Counted from the first letter of the stretch, positions 25,591 through 32,909 are shown. The stretch is 34,004 bases of DNA from JBGFRR01 sp041695045 (GCA_041695045.1 JBGFRR010000159.1:1-34004); one strand, 5' to 3'. Translations and numbers: made by a program. The notes: generated by a model from the letters alone, not told the origin.

Positions 25591-25934
25591 TGGCTTTAGC
25601 ATTTCGTATTATGTGCCTGTCCGTAACTGCCAATGAACCTGTCGGTTCATTCGAAAGATAGATCAAACCTCCGGTTTGATAAAATCCTACTCAGTGAACA
25701 ACTCAAACCACAGATTCACAGATTAGATTTTGGGAAAAAATCTTCTGTCCTCCCTTTGGTGAGGAGTGTCATTGGGTTACTGCAAGTGCTCCCAACAGAC
25801 ACAACAATATCTACAGACAGGATTGAAAAGGAACAGCGTTTGTCGACTGCGCTACCATAATCAGTGAATCTGTGGTAACGTTTCAAGTTTTTTTTGCTGA
25901 GTAGTTACGCCTGTCCACTGAATTGTAACCCCGC
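25591..25934. other. gene-free spacer with hairpins and a possible MITE
   Basis: The spacer holds two small palindromes, AATGAACC-TGTC-GGTTCATT (25632-25651) and ATCAAACC-TCC-GGTTTGAT (about 25662-25680). It also holds the inverted-repeat-bounded block 25707-25876 and a T-rich word at 25880-25909 seen elsewhere. An open frame of 75 codons inside it has no sign of being a gene. Confidence 0.55.
25707..25876. repeat. 170-bp block with 19-bp terminal inverted repeats (MITE-like)
   Basis: The left end, 25707-25725, and the right end, 25858-25876, are inverted copies matching at 18 of 19 bases (core ACCACAGATTCAC). The interior is A/T-richer than the flanks and encodes nothing recognisable. The flanks show at most a 2-base duplication, so a recent transposition is not demonstrated. 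Confidence 0.45.
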
Positions 25935-26837
25935 ATGGATACCCACGACGTCTTAGCCCGCATCTCCATTTTCGAGCGTCTCACGCCGAGCGACCTCGAC
26001 GTCCTTGCTAAACTCTGGAGCATCCGCACGCTGCGGCAGGGTGAGGTTCTCTTTTCGAAAGGCGAGACTGGCAACTCGATGTACGTGATTGAAGAAGGAG
26101 CGTTGGAGATTTTTGTACCCGTAGGAAGTTCCGTCAATGAGGTGCGTGTATCGGTGCTGCAAGCCGGTGAGTTTGTCGGAGAGTTATCGCTGTTGGATGG
26201 ATTGCCGCGCACGGCCACTGCCCGCGCGATGAAACCGACTCGTTTGCTCAAAATGAAGCGGGAGGATTTTGTGGAGCTGTTGCTCAAGCGTCCTGCGGTC
26301 GCTGTTTCGATGGTGAGCGAGATCGGCAAGCGGCTCCGCTCCACCAACGAACTCGTGTCGTCGCTGGCGTCGAAGAACGTCAATGTGGAGATTGAGGAGC
26401 GACTCAGCTTTGGCGACCGCATGGCCGACAAGCTCGCCCAGTTCGGCGGAAGCTGGGGGTTCATCTTCTCGTTTTTCTTCTTCATCTTCCTCTGGATGAC
26501 GCTGAACTCCATGCAGCTCATCTTCAAGCCCTTCGATGAATTCCCCTACATCTTCCTGAACCTCATTCTCAACTGTCTCGCTGCCATCCAGGCGCCGATC
26601 ATCATGATGAGCCAAAACCGGGCGCAGGCCAAAGACCGCCTCCGTTCCGACCTCGATTACCAGGTGAACGTCAAATCGGAGTTGATGATCCAGCAGCTGC
26701 ACACGAAGATGGATGAGCTTCGCAACGCCGACTTGCAGACGCTGTATGCGTTGCGCGAGGATATTGCCCGCCTCCAGGAACACCTTGACGAGCTGCAGCA
26801 GCAGAAGAACGGACGAACCAAGTCCAAAGGCCGGTGA
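25935..26837 (+). CDS. cyclic-nucleotide-binding domain fused to DUF1003 membrane domain
   Basis: The 300-residue protein has an N-terminal cNMP-binding jelly roll (about 10-125). The phosphate-cassette region is GEFVGELSLLDGLPRTATARA, broken after SLL. The DUF1003 part (about 155-265) holds the signature FGDRMADKLAQFGGSW, two transmembrane helices (about 172-190 and 205-225), and NRAQAKDRLRSDLDYQVN. A coiled coil closes the protein. It has no DNA-binding helix-turn-helix, so it is not a CRP-type regulator. It probably senses a nucleotide at the membrane face. It overlaps the next gene at the stop codon. Its biological role is unknown. Confidence 0.85.
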   Translation: MDTHDVLARISIFERLTPSDLDVLAKLWSIRTLRQGEVLFSKGETGNSMYVIEEGALEIFVPVGSSVNEVRVSVLQAGEFVGELSLLDGLPRTATARAMKPTRLLKMKREDFVELLLKRPAVAVSMVSEIGKRLRSTNELVSSLASKNVNVEIEERLSFGDRMADKLAQFGGSWGFIFSFFFFIFLWMTLNSMQLIFKPFDEFPYIFLNLILNCLAAIQAPIIMMSQNRAQAKDRLRSDLDYQVNVKSELMIQQLHTKMDELRNADLQTLYALREDIARLQEHLDELQQQKNGRTKSKGR

Positions 26838-27382
26838 TGAAGATTTACACGAAGAAGGGAGACGGCGGAACCACATCGCTCTTCGGCGGTGAGCGTGTGG
26901 ACAAGGACTCCCTTCGCATTGAAGCCTACGGCACGGTGGACGAGTTGAATTCACAGCTCGGCGTCGTGCGGTCGTTACAGCCTGCCAAGGTTCTCCTCGA
27001 AATCCTCGAGCAACTTCAGAATGATCTCTTCGTGCTCGGCGCCGACTTAGCAACGCCGAACGACACGGGGAAGAAAGGCATCAAGCGTATTGGTCTGCAC
27101 CATGCTGAAGCATTAGAGAAGCACATTGACCGCCTCGATGTGGAGTTAGAGCCGCTCAGCTCGTTTGTGCTGCCTGCTGGTGGTCGGGTTGCTGCGGCGC
27201 TGCATGTTGCGCGCACGGTCTGCCGGCGCGCGGAGCGGTCTGTGGTGCGGCTGAAGAAGGACGGAAACATTGGTGATGCACCGGTGGTGTACCTCAATCG
27301 CCTCTCCGACCTGCTCTTTGTAATGGCGCGCTATGCGAACAAGCTGGATGGCGTAGCGGAAACGCCGTGGCAGCCGGGGTGA
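26837..27382 (+). CDS. cob(I)alamin adenosyltransferase, PduO type
   Basis: The 181-residue protein transfers the adenosyl group of ATP to cob(I)alamin to form adenosylcobalamin. The N-terminal TKKGDGGTTSLFGGERVDKD binds ATP; YGTVDELNSQLG and the CRRAER motif complete the PduO-type active site, and the length is typical. The ATG at 26837 shares its A with the upstream TGA; a GTG at 26834 is the alternative. It is translationally coupled to the cNMP/DUF1003 gene, an unusual partner, and is followed by a 20-bp palindrome at 27383-27402. Confidence 0.92.
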   Translation: MKIYTKKGDGGTTSLFGGERVDKDSLRIEAYGTVDELNSQLGVVRSLQPAKVLLEILEQLQNDLFVLGADLATPNDTGKKGIKRIGLHHAEALEKHIDRLDVELEPLSSFVLPAGGRVAAALHVARTVCRRAERSVVRLKKDGNIGDAPVVYLNRLSDLLFVMARYANKLDGVAETPWQPG

Positions 27383-27402
27383 ACCCCTGCGTACGCAGGG
27401 GT
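27383..27402. repeat. 20-bp perfect palindrome after the adenosyltransferase gene
   Basis: ACCCCTGCGTACGCAGGGGT is directly downstream of the adenosyltransferase stop codon. No T-run follows, so it may be an RNA-stabilising or REP-type hairpin; a similar hairpin context, with GGGTGAAGAAT, occurs near 32404-32414. Confidence 0.6.
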
Positions 27403-27429
27403 GAAGAATGGTGATCGCTCGTTCGAATC

Positions 27430-27458
27430 TTGAATCATGATGAAGAAATGCCGATAGT
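27430..27458 (+). promoter_or_regulatory. possible promoter of the restriction cassette
   Basis: TTGAAT and GATAGT are separated by 17 bases, about 50 bases before the methyltransferase ATG. Each hexamer matches the sigma70 consensus at four of six positions, so support is modest. Confidence 0.3.
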
Positions 27459-27505
27459 TCCACGAGTATCTCTCGCACACAGAGGGTGGTGACAACAACT
27501 CACGA

Positions 27506-28813
27506 ATGGCTACGCATCATACAATCATCATCGGTGACTCTCGGAGAATGGCTGAACTTCCCGATGAGTCCATTCATGTCGTCATAACTTCGCCACCGTA
27601 CTGGCAACTAAAGGACTACGGGGACGAAAACCAAATAGGTTTTCACGATTCCTATGAGGATTATATCAATAATCTGAACATTGTTTGGAACGAATGTTTT
27701 CGAGTCTTACATAAGGGTTGCCGCCTGTGCATTAACATCGGCGATCAGTTTGCCCGCTCTGTTTACTATGGACGGTACAAGGTCATTCCTATCAGAACTG
27801 AGATAATCAAGTTCTGCGAAACTCTCGGAATGGACTATATGGGAGCTGTCATCTGGCAGAAAGTAACAACGACAAACACCACTGGCGGCGCTACTGTCAT
27901 GGGATCCTTCCCATACCCACGAAACGGAATCCTCAAGATCGACTACGAGTTCATCCTGATTTTCAAGAAATTAGGTGATCCACCGAAGGCGAACAAAGAG
28001 GCAAAGGAACTTTCCAAACTTACTACTGAGGAGTGGAATACGTACTTCGCAGGACACTGGAATTTTGGCGGTGAGAAGCAAGACAAGCACCTTGCAATGT
28101 TTCCGGAGGAGCTTCCCCGACGGCTTATCCGAATGTTCTCGTACGTCGGCGACACTGTTCTTGATCCCTTCCTTGGCAGTGGAACCACTTCACTCGCAGC
28201 CAAAAACCTTAGCAGAAACTCAGTTGGCTATGAAGTGAATCCAAAATTTACTCCGATCATCAAAAGCAAACTCAAGGTTTCTGAACACGACATCTTCGGC
28301 GATGCAACCTACGAGTTCATTAATCAACAAGCACCCACCGACGACTTCTCAAAAGTCATCGACTCATTGCCATACAAATTCACCGACCCGCACGAACTCG
28401 ACAAGAGAATCGATCCTCGACAGCTGAAATTTGGCTCAAAAATTCAAGAAAGCGACAATGGAAACAAAGTTGAACTCTACAGTACCAGTGAGATCGTAAG
28501 TCCTGAGATTCTCAGGCTCAACAATGGACTTTCTGTTCGTTTGCTGGGTGTTCTTGAGGAATCTTCTCATCGTCACGAGGCAATGTCATTTCTGGCTGAG
28601 AAAACAAAGGGTCAAAAGGTGTTTCTAAGATTCGATAACCACAAGTATGATGAGACCGGCAATCTTCTTTCTTACGTTTATCTCAAGAACAAGACCTTTC
28701 TTAACGCACATCTCATTAAGACCGGGCTTGTGTCTGTTGATACTCAAAGGGACTACAGGTATAAGCAGCGTTTTCAGCAGATGCTCCACGAGAAAAAGAA
28801 ATCGCCAGTTTAG
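27506..28813 (+). CDS. beta-class DNA methyltransferase fused to a degenerate SNase-like domain
   Basis: The 435-residue protein has an N-terminal amino-methyltransferase domain (about 5-260). Motif IV is TSPPYWQLKDYG (28-39) and motif I is DPFLGSGTT (220-228). Motif IV before I marks the beta class, and SPPY favours N4-cytosine methylation. MGSFPYPRNGILKIDYEFI is typical of this subgroup. After a linker, residues about 330-430 resemble staphylococcal nuclease (RLNNGLSVRLLGV, GQKVFLRF, DETGNLLSYVYLKN). Arg345 matches nuclease Arg35, but the positions of Glu43 and Arg87 are Ser353 and Asn386, so cleavage is unlikely. It heads a three-gene cassette with two nuclease genes. It probably protects host DNA from the MjaI-type enzyme. 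Confidence 0.9.
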   Translation: MATHHTIIIGDSRRMAELPDESIHVVITSPPYWQLKDYGDENQIGFHDSYEDYINNLNIVWNECFRVLHKGCRLCINIGDQFARSVYYGRYKVIPIRTEIIKFCETLGMDYMGAVIWQKVTTTNTTGGATVMGSFPYPRNGILKIDYEFILIFKKLGDPPKANKEAKELSKLTTEEWNTYFAGHWNFGGEKQDKHLAMFPEELPRRLIRMFSYVGDTVLDPFLGSGTTSLAAKNLSRNSVGYEVNPKFTPIIKSKLKVSEHDIFGDATYEFINQQAPTDDFSKVIDSLPYKFTDPHELDKRIDPRQLKFGSKIQESDNGNKVELYSTSEIVSPEILRLNNGLSVRLLGVLEESSHRHEAMSFLAEKTKGQKVFLRFDNHKYDETGNLLSYVYLKNKTFLNAHLIKTGLVSVDTQRDYRYKQRFQQMLHEKKKSPV

Positions 28814-28833
28814 CAACAAACTCTAACCGCTCT

Positions 28834-29940
28834 GTGAATGCCCACATCATAAATGTCTCCGACGAAGACGTCTTCCGGCGAACCTACCTTCCAAACGGCT
28901 ATCTCGGTGTTGGCCTTGTCTTAAACGGCTATACCCCTCAGGCCCTCAGCAACGCTTGTAAAGCTAGCTACAGCATGTATGCGGATATGAAAACGATTCG
29001 TAAAGGAGACTTCATATTTGTCCACGCCAGTCAGCGAATTTATGGCGCCTTCACAGCCGAGTCAGAGTTCTTAGAAGACGCCACTGTTAATCCTCTGTTT
29101 CACAGTTTGAACATTCATTACTTCGCTAGTCCTAACAACGCTCAATCCGGTTGGCAAAACAACATCCCGGCGATACAAGCTGCTCACGCTAATGCAGCCG
29201 ACTATCGGCAAATTGCTATCTCTCATTTCGTGCATAATGGAGTTAATCTTTGCTTCCCAAAAGGGATCGATTCAAGAGAGGTGTTCAACATCCGGCAAAA
29301 GCGGAGAATCTTCACTGTACCAGAGAAGTGGGAATATCCCGACTCTCGAAGAACCATACGACCATTCTTAACTTTTGAAGCATGGGAACTTATAAGATTA
29401 CTCGAACGAGAGAACTCAGATTCCACGAATCGAACGCTGGTTGCTCCGAAGAATCTGAACGCTTTCTTGCCGATCAACTTCATATTAGACCCGAATGTAG
29501 TCGAGGATGAAAAGATTATCGAAGGCTTCCTTTGCGCCAACTTTGGAAGAAACGCACCTATTGATGCAATAATTGGCCCCTTCGACTCGTTTGGCAACAA
29601 TGTCCCCGCTCCTGGAGGATATACAAAGATGATGGACATCTTTGGCTATCAAACATTCTCACTCGATGCGAAGAAGTTCAAGATTATCGAAGTCAAGAAA
29701 GGGCCCTCTGACTTTCCCGGCCACATTCAGCAATTGGCTGAATACATGGATCTTGTTACTGAAAACGTCGCTGCCGGGGAGCTAAAAAACGTCGAGGGAA
29801 TCTTAGTTGCAAGAGAATTTACCCCCGACGCCATTTCATTCGTCACGAACTTCAACCAATTTGGCAGGACCATCAAGCTTGTCCAATTCGATTATGTCCC
29901 TCCTGCATATACGTCTCTCAATTTCAACAGAATAGTCTGA
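28834..29940 (+). CDS. PUA/EVE-like domain plus NucS-like PD-(D/E)XK nuclease
   Basis: The 368-residue protein starts with GTG at 28834, 20 bases after the methyltransferase. The N-terminal region (about 15-170) has IRKGDFIFVHASQRIYGAF, which resembles the EVE/PUA-type fold that binds modified bases in other nucleases. The C-terminal part (about 225-345) matches the NucS/DUF91-type nuclease pattern. Acidic Glu230, Asp268 in MDIFGYQ, Glu286-x-Lys288 in IIEVKKG and the GHIQQLAEYM helix are present in order. It may be a modification-dependent nuclease or a mismatch-repair partner of the methylase. I have not seen this exact arrangement described, but naming is by motif only. GTG is the only in-frame start here; the nearby ATG at 28838 is out of frame. 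Confidence 0.7.
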   Translation: MNAHIINVSDEDVFRRTYLPNGYLGVGLVLNGYTPQALSNACKASYSMYADMKTIRKGDFIFVHASQRIYGAFTAESEFLEDATVNPLFHSLNIHYFASPNNAQSGWQNNIPAIQAAHANAADYRQIAISHFVHNGVNLCFPKGIDSREVFNIRQKRRIFTVPEKWEYPDSRRTIRPFLTFEAWELIRLLERENSDSTNRTLVAPKNLNAFLPINFILDPNVVEDEKIIEGFLCANFGRNAPIDAIIGPFDSFGNNVPAPGGYTKMMDIFGYQTFSLDAKKFKIIEVKKGPSDFPGHIQQLAEYMDLVTENVAAGELKNVEGILVAREFTPDAISFVTNFNQFGRTIKLVQFDYVPPAYTSLNFNRIV

Positions 29941-29942
29941 AC

Positions 29943-30575
29943 ATGTCAAAAGAATGGATCCTCAACAGCGCAACCAACCGCTTTCAACTGAACTTCAAGC
30001 GAAATGTTGGCGCCGTGTCTGAAGCAATCCGCCGATGCGCCCCAAAGAACGTCGAAGAGTGGAGGGACTACTATTTCAAGCATATCAAACCCAAAGAACA
30101 CATCGAACAGCTTGGTAGAAAACTTTATGTTAAGATCACCGAGGTCATTGCAGCCGAAGTCGAAGAAGTCTCTGAAGAAGATTGCATCCGATATATGTTT
30201 CAATTGGTCATTGACCGAACGTACGATGGATATACAACCGAGATTCGCACGGTCTATGGCCAGCTTCAGACTGTTCTCGGCGTCAAGATAGAACCGGCTC
30301 CCGACGAGTGGGACAGACTTTTTAACGTGGATTTCTTCATCAAAGTCAGAGACAAGTACATTGGTCTGCAAATCAAGCCCGCCAGCGGTGTTTCTCATAT
30401 CCCTGAGATTTTCAAGGAACGCAATCAACAGGAGGCAACCCACCAGAAGTTTGCAGAGCGATACGGCGGAGAAGTTTTCTACGTCATCTCAGTGAAAGAA
30501 GGAACGAACAAAGTCATTGCCAACAAAGAAGTCATTGAAGAGATTCGAGCCGAGATAAAACGCTTAGGTGGCTGA
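29943..30575 (+). CDS. MjaI-family type II restriction endonuclease
   Basis: The 210-residue protein resembles the MjaI restriction-endonuclease family, whose founder cuts CTAG. The start EWILNSATNRFQLNFKRNVG, taken as two parts, and the EEWRDYYF segment are typical. The likely catalytic core is Asp130 followed by Gln143-x-Lys145 (NVDFFIKV and GLQIKPASG), a PD-(D/E)XK variant with Gln in place of the usual acid. It starts two bases after the NucS-like gene and ends 54 bases before a convergent gene. With the beta-class methylase it forms a complete restriction-modification system. Family assignment is from memory of motifs, so specificity is a prediction. Confidence 0.72.
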   Translation: MSKEWILNSATNRFQLNFKRNVGAVSEAIRRCAPKNVEEWRDYYFKHIKPKEHIEQLGRKLYVKITEVIAAEVEEVSEEDCIRYMFQLVIDRTYDGYTTEIRTVYGQLQTVLGVKIEPAPDEWDRLFNVDFFIKVRDKYIGLQIKPASGVSHIPEIFKERNQQEATHQKFAERYGGEVFYVISVKEGTNKVIANKEVIEEIRAEIKRLGG

Positions 30576-30629
30576 AACGAACGTTGATTTTGCGTTGTGA
30601 CCTTTGGTGCCTCGACTTTTCCCATCACA

Positions 30630-31343
30630 TCACGCAAACACGCGTGCCATCAGCTTGCGCTTGGCGACCGGCAGGATCGTTTCTGCAAACGGAAAGTCGA
30701 GGTCAGTTTCGAAATGGAATGTAGCCGGATTCGGAAGGTCCTGATGCTCCTCGACGAGCTGGAGCTTGATGGATTCCGGCGATGCGTAGACGAGATGCTG
30801 GCGGACGGAACGAAGCCAACGCGTCTTCACCGTGCGGAAGCGTTCTTGTGCTGAGGAGAACAACGAGACTTCATAGCGGAGGAGATGCAACAAGCAAGCG
30901 CGGTGCTCGGGAATGAAGCAGTACCCCTCGTCGCGATACATCGGTAGTAATCCCACCTCTTCAACCCGTAAGTTCTCTTCCACAAAATCATAGATTCGTG
31001 CCCCTTCCTCAATCACACTCGGGGTGCGCGGCAGTGCCCATTCCATGAGTTCAATCACCCGATGGAATTCCGGCGAGTCAAACTGTATCGCCTCAAACAC
31101 GAGTCGTCGGTTGACCAAATCGATGGATTTCAACTCCTGCGGCAATTGTTGCTGCAATCCCGCATGAAGTCGGAGAATCTCCTCAAGCGTTGTTGCAAGG
31201 CCGATAAGCTCGCCGAGCGCGGGGTAGAGACGGTTCGCGCTGAACCCATGGCGATAGGATTGCAGGCACGCCATGATCGGAAGCTGGTTGGTTTCAGCAT
31301 CAGGGCTGGCCTTGAGGAACAGATCGAGCGTAAGGTGTTGCAT
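30630..31343 (-). CDS. hypothetical protein
   Basis: I do not recognise this 238-residue protein. It is rich in Leu, Glu, Arg and His, predicted to be largely helical, and has no signal peptide, transmembrane segment or cofactor motif. Clusters of charged residues occur at about 90-150 (FHRVIELMEWALPRTP) and the C-terminus ends AKRKLMARVFA. The ATG at 31343 (MQHLTLDLFL) is preferred over the TTG/ATG-type longer frame from 31421. It is convergent with the restriction cassette and divergent from the CBS gene, with 195 bp between them, and base composition matches the host genes. Confidence 0.6.
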   Translation of the reverse strand: MQHLTLDLFLKASPDAETNQLPIMACLQSYRHGFSANRLYPALGELIGLATTLEEILRLHAGLQQQLPQELKSIDLVNRRLVFEAIQFDSPEFHRVIELMEWALPRTPSVIEEGARIYDFVEENLRVEEVGLLPMYRDEGYCFIPEHRACLLHLLRYEVSLFSSAQERFRTVKTRWLRSVRQHLVYASPESIKLQLVEEHQDLPNPATFHFETDLDFPFAETILPVAKRKLMARVFA

Positions 31344-31464
31344 GGGGTCTCCCTCGAAGTGTTCGTGGATTCGTTCACGGTTGAACAGATACAATCTATC
31401 GGCAGCGGTGAAAAAATTCAAGACCTATGCGCTTTGTCGGTACAAGTATTTTCGCTGACGGCTC

Positions 31465-31493
31465 TTGCAATTTCCAAAGCAGTTCTCTATAAT
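31465..31493 (+). promoter_or_regulatory. sigma70-like promoter of the CBS-pair gene
   Basis: TTGCAA and a perfect TATAAT are separated by 17 bases. Transcription would begin near 31500, giving a 39-base leader before the ATG at 31539. It is the best promoter match in the window. Confidence 0.65.
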
Positions 31494-31528
31494 ACGGCAC
31501 CTGTTTGCGCCGCAGGCCTGACGCGGCA

Positions 31529-31534
31529 AGGAGG
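31529..31534 (+). promoter_or_regulatory. Shine-Dalgarno of the CBS-pair gene
   Basis: AGGAGG-type sequence (CAAGGAGGAACA) stands a few bases before ATG 31539. It fixes that start against the much longer open frame that begins at 31062. Confidence 0.7.
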
Positions 31535-31538
31535 AACA

Positions 31539-32066
31539 ATGAGCCAAGAAATGATCGACGACGAACTGAGCCAGATGTACGAAGAGGTGGAAAAGGTTCG
31601 TGTGTTGGATTCCTCCACATTCAAAAAGCCCATCAAGCAGCTCCGGGTGAAAAAGCCGGTTACCGTTGCCCCTGCTCAGTCGGTTGCCGAAGTTGTCAAG
31701 TTGATGCAGAAGAAACGGAGTGGCTGTGTGTTGGTGGTGGAAATGGGCAAGCTGGTCGGCATCTTCACCGAGCGCGATGTGCTGATGAAGGTGGTGGGCC
31801 GCACGGATCTGGAAGCGATAACAATACAAGAGGTGATGACCCCCAGCCCGCAGGCGTTTCAGGCGGAGGATTCGGTGGCCTTCATTCTCAACGCCATGCA
31901 CGTCGGTGGCTACCGGCATGTGCCGGTGTTGGATGAGAACAAGAACCCGGTTGCCGTCGTCTCCGTGAAGGACATTGTGAGCTTCATGCTCGAACATTTT
32001 CCCGAAGACGTGCTCAACTTGCCGCCCGAGCCGATCCGGAAAACGGAGCAGCGCGAAGGCGCATAA
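31539..32066 (+). CDS. CBS-pair domain protein
   Basis: The 175-residue cytoplasmic protein is mostly a tandem CBS (Bateman) module at about 35-155. CBS1 contains PVTVAPAQSVAEVVKLMQKK and GIFTERDVLMKVVG, taken separately; CBS2 contains EVMTPSPQAFQAEDSV and VVSVKDIVSFMLEH. Such pairs bind adenine nucleotides and usually regulate a partner. No catalytic domain is fused. The N-terminal 30 residues are acidic. The start follows a strong Shine-Dalgarno and a TATAAT promoter, so the gene is probably transcribed alone. Its partner is unknown. Confidence 0.9.
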   Translation: MSQEMIDDELSQMYEEVEKVRVLDSSTFKKPIKQLRVKKPVTVAPAQSVAEVVKLMQKKRSGCVLVVEMGKLVGIFTERDVLMKVVGRTDLEAITIQEVMTPSPQAFQAEDSVAFILNAMHVGGYRHVPVLDENKNPVAVVSVKDIVSFMLEHFPEDVLNLPPEPIRKTEQREGA

Positions 32067-32270
32067 CACCCTGAATCCGATATAGAAACGTACAGGAACA
32101 GGGGGTTATGCGTTTGCGGAAAGTGCGTGGAGTCGAAATCACGGCCTGTGCGTAGGAAGCGATGGCGTGCGTTCAATTCTTGGCGCACCCCAGTTTACCG
32201 TCAAAGGCTACAAGGCATTTGGGTGCCAAGAATTTCGGATTGCAGCGTCGGCAAGCCATCGCGTGCGTTT

Positions 32271-32300
32271 TACGCCAAAGGCGTATCCGCCTCTGGTGGA
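32271..32300. repeat. two adjacent 6-3-6 palindromes (inverted relative to 5324-5353)
   Basis: TACGCCAAAGGCGTA is followed by TCCGCCTCTGGTGGA. The reverse complement matches 5324-5353 apart from a few paired changes, so the two are copies of one element. Confidence 0.7.
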
Positions 32301-32323
32301 GATTTCGACATGGTTTTCTTTTC

Positions 32324-32357
32324 TGCCGCTTTTCTTTTGCGCAAAAGAAAAGCGGCA
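32324..32357. repeat. 34-bp perfect palindrome
   Basis: TGCCGCTTTTCTTTTGC is followed directly by its exact reverse complement. There is no loop. As RNA it would form a long hairpin with U-rich and A-rich arms; it is too long and lacks a tail for a normal terminator. Confidence 0.8.
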
Positions 32358-32571
32358 CAGCGGCCCTGAATGAGTGTTCACCCCGTTAACGGGGTTCACC
32401 CATTGGGTGAAGAATCAGATGATAACGAACAGTTGGTGGCAGTCGGTGGGGAGCAAACAGGTGTGAGGTGAGCACTGCCGCAGGGTATCCCATGGTGCGA
32501 CTGAAATCCCCTGCTATATCGGAATTAAGGTAACATGGATCCATTGTTCATTCATCGACCAGTTGCAATTG

Positions 32572-32592
32572 CCCGCCTGTCGGCGGACAGGC
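32572..32592. repeat. CCGCC/GGCGG palindrome upstream of the T9SS gene
   Basis: CCCGCCTGTCGGCGGA overlaps a second stem, GCCTGTC with GACAGGC. It lies 33 bases before the ATG of the secreted gene, in its presumed leader. Confidence 0.65.
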
Positions 32593-32863
32593 CCGTTACA
32601 ATTTGCTTGAAAGGGGAAATACCTATGAAAACCACTCGACGAATTTTTTGGGTCGTATTGTGGGCGACCGCTAACATAACCCCACTGCTTGCCCAATGGG
32701 TGCAAACCAGTGGACCCTATGGCGGAACCATTAATGCTCTTGCCGTTTCGGGCACGAATCTCTTTGCCGGGACTAATGGCGGCGTCTTTCTCTCGACCAA
32801 CAACGGCAGTAGCTGGACAGCAGTCGGCTTGACGAACACCCTTGTCCAGTCTCTTGCCGTTTC

Positions 32864-32880
32864 TCCCGCCTCTGGCGGGA
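32864..32880. repeat. palindrome inserted in the propeller repeat
   Basis: TCCCGCC-TCT-GGCGGGA lies inside the second propeller repeat. The first repeat reads LAVSGTNLFAGT, whereas this one reads LAVSPASGGTGGTNLFAGT, so the extra eight residues coincide with the palindrome. Confidence 0.75.
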
Positions 32881-32909
32881 CAGGTGGCACGAATCTCTTT
32901 GCCGGGACT

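Larger units (their letters stand above)
32067..32624. other. repeat-rich gene-free spacer
   Basis: The 558-bp spacer holds the palindrome pair at 32271-32300, the 34-bp palindrome at 32324-32357, CCCCGTTAACGGGG (about 32382-32395), TTCACCCATTGGGTGAA (about 32396-32412), and the palindrome at 32572-32592. Open frames of 60-90 codons cross it on both strands but are made of repeat sequence, so none is annotated. Confidence 0.6.

Noticed and set aside
25633..25860. 75-codon open frame in the spacer
   Set aside because: It is made of hairpin and inverted-repeat DNA with no ribosome-binding site.
31062..31538. Upstream extension of the CBS-pair gene
   Set aside because: It crosses the promoter TATAAT and overlaps the unknown minus-strand gene; the Shine-Dalgarno at 31529 marks the later ATG.
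32127..32399. Overlapping short frames on both strands
   Set aside because: They are translations of the palindromic repeats and carry no domain.
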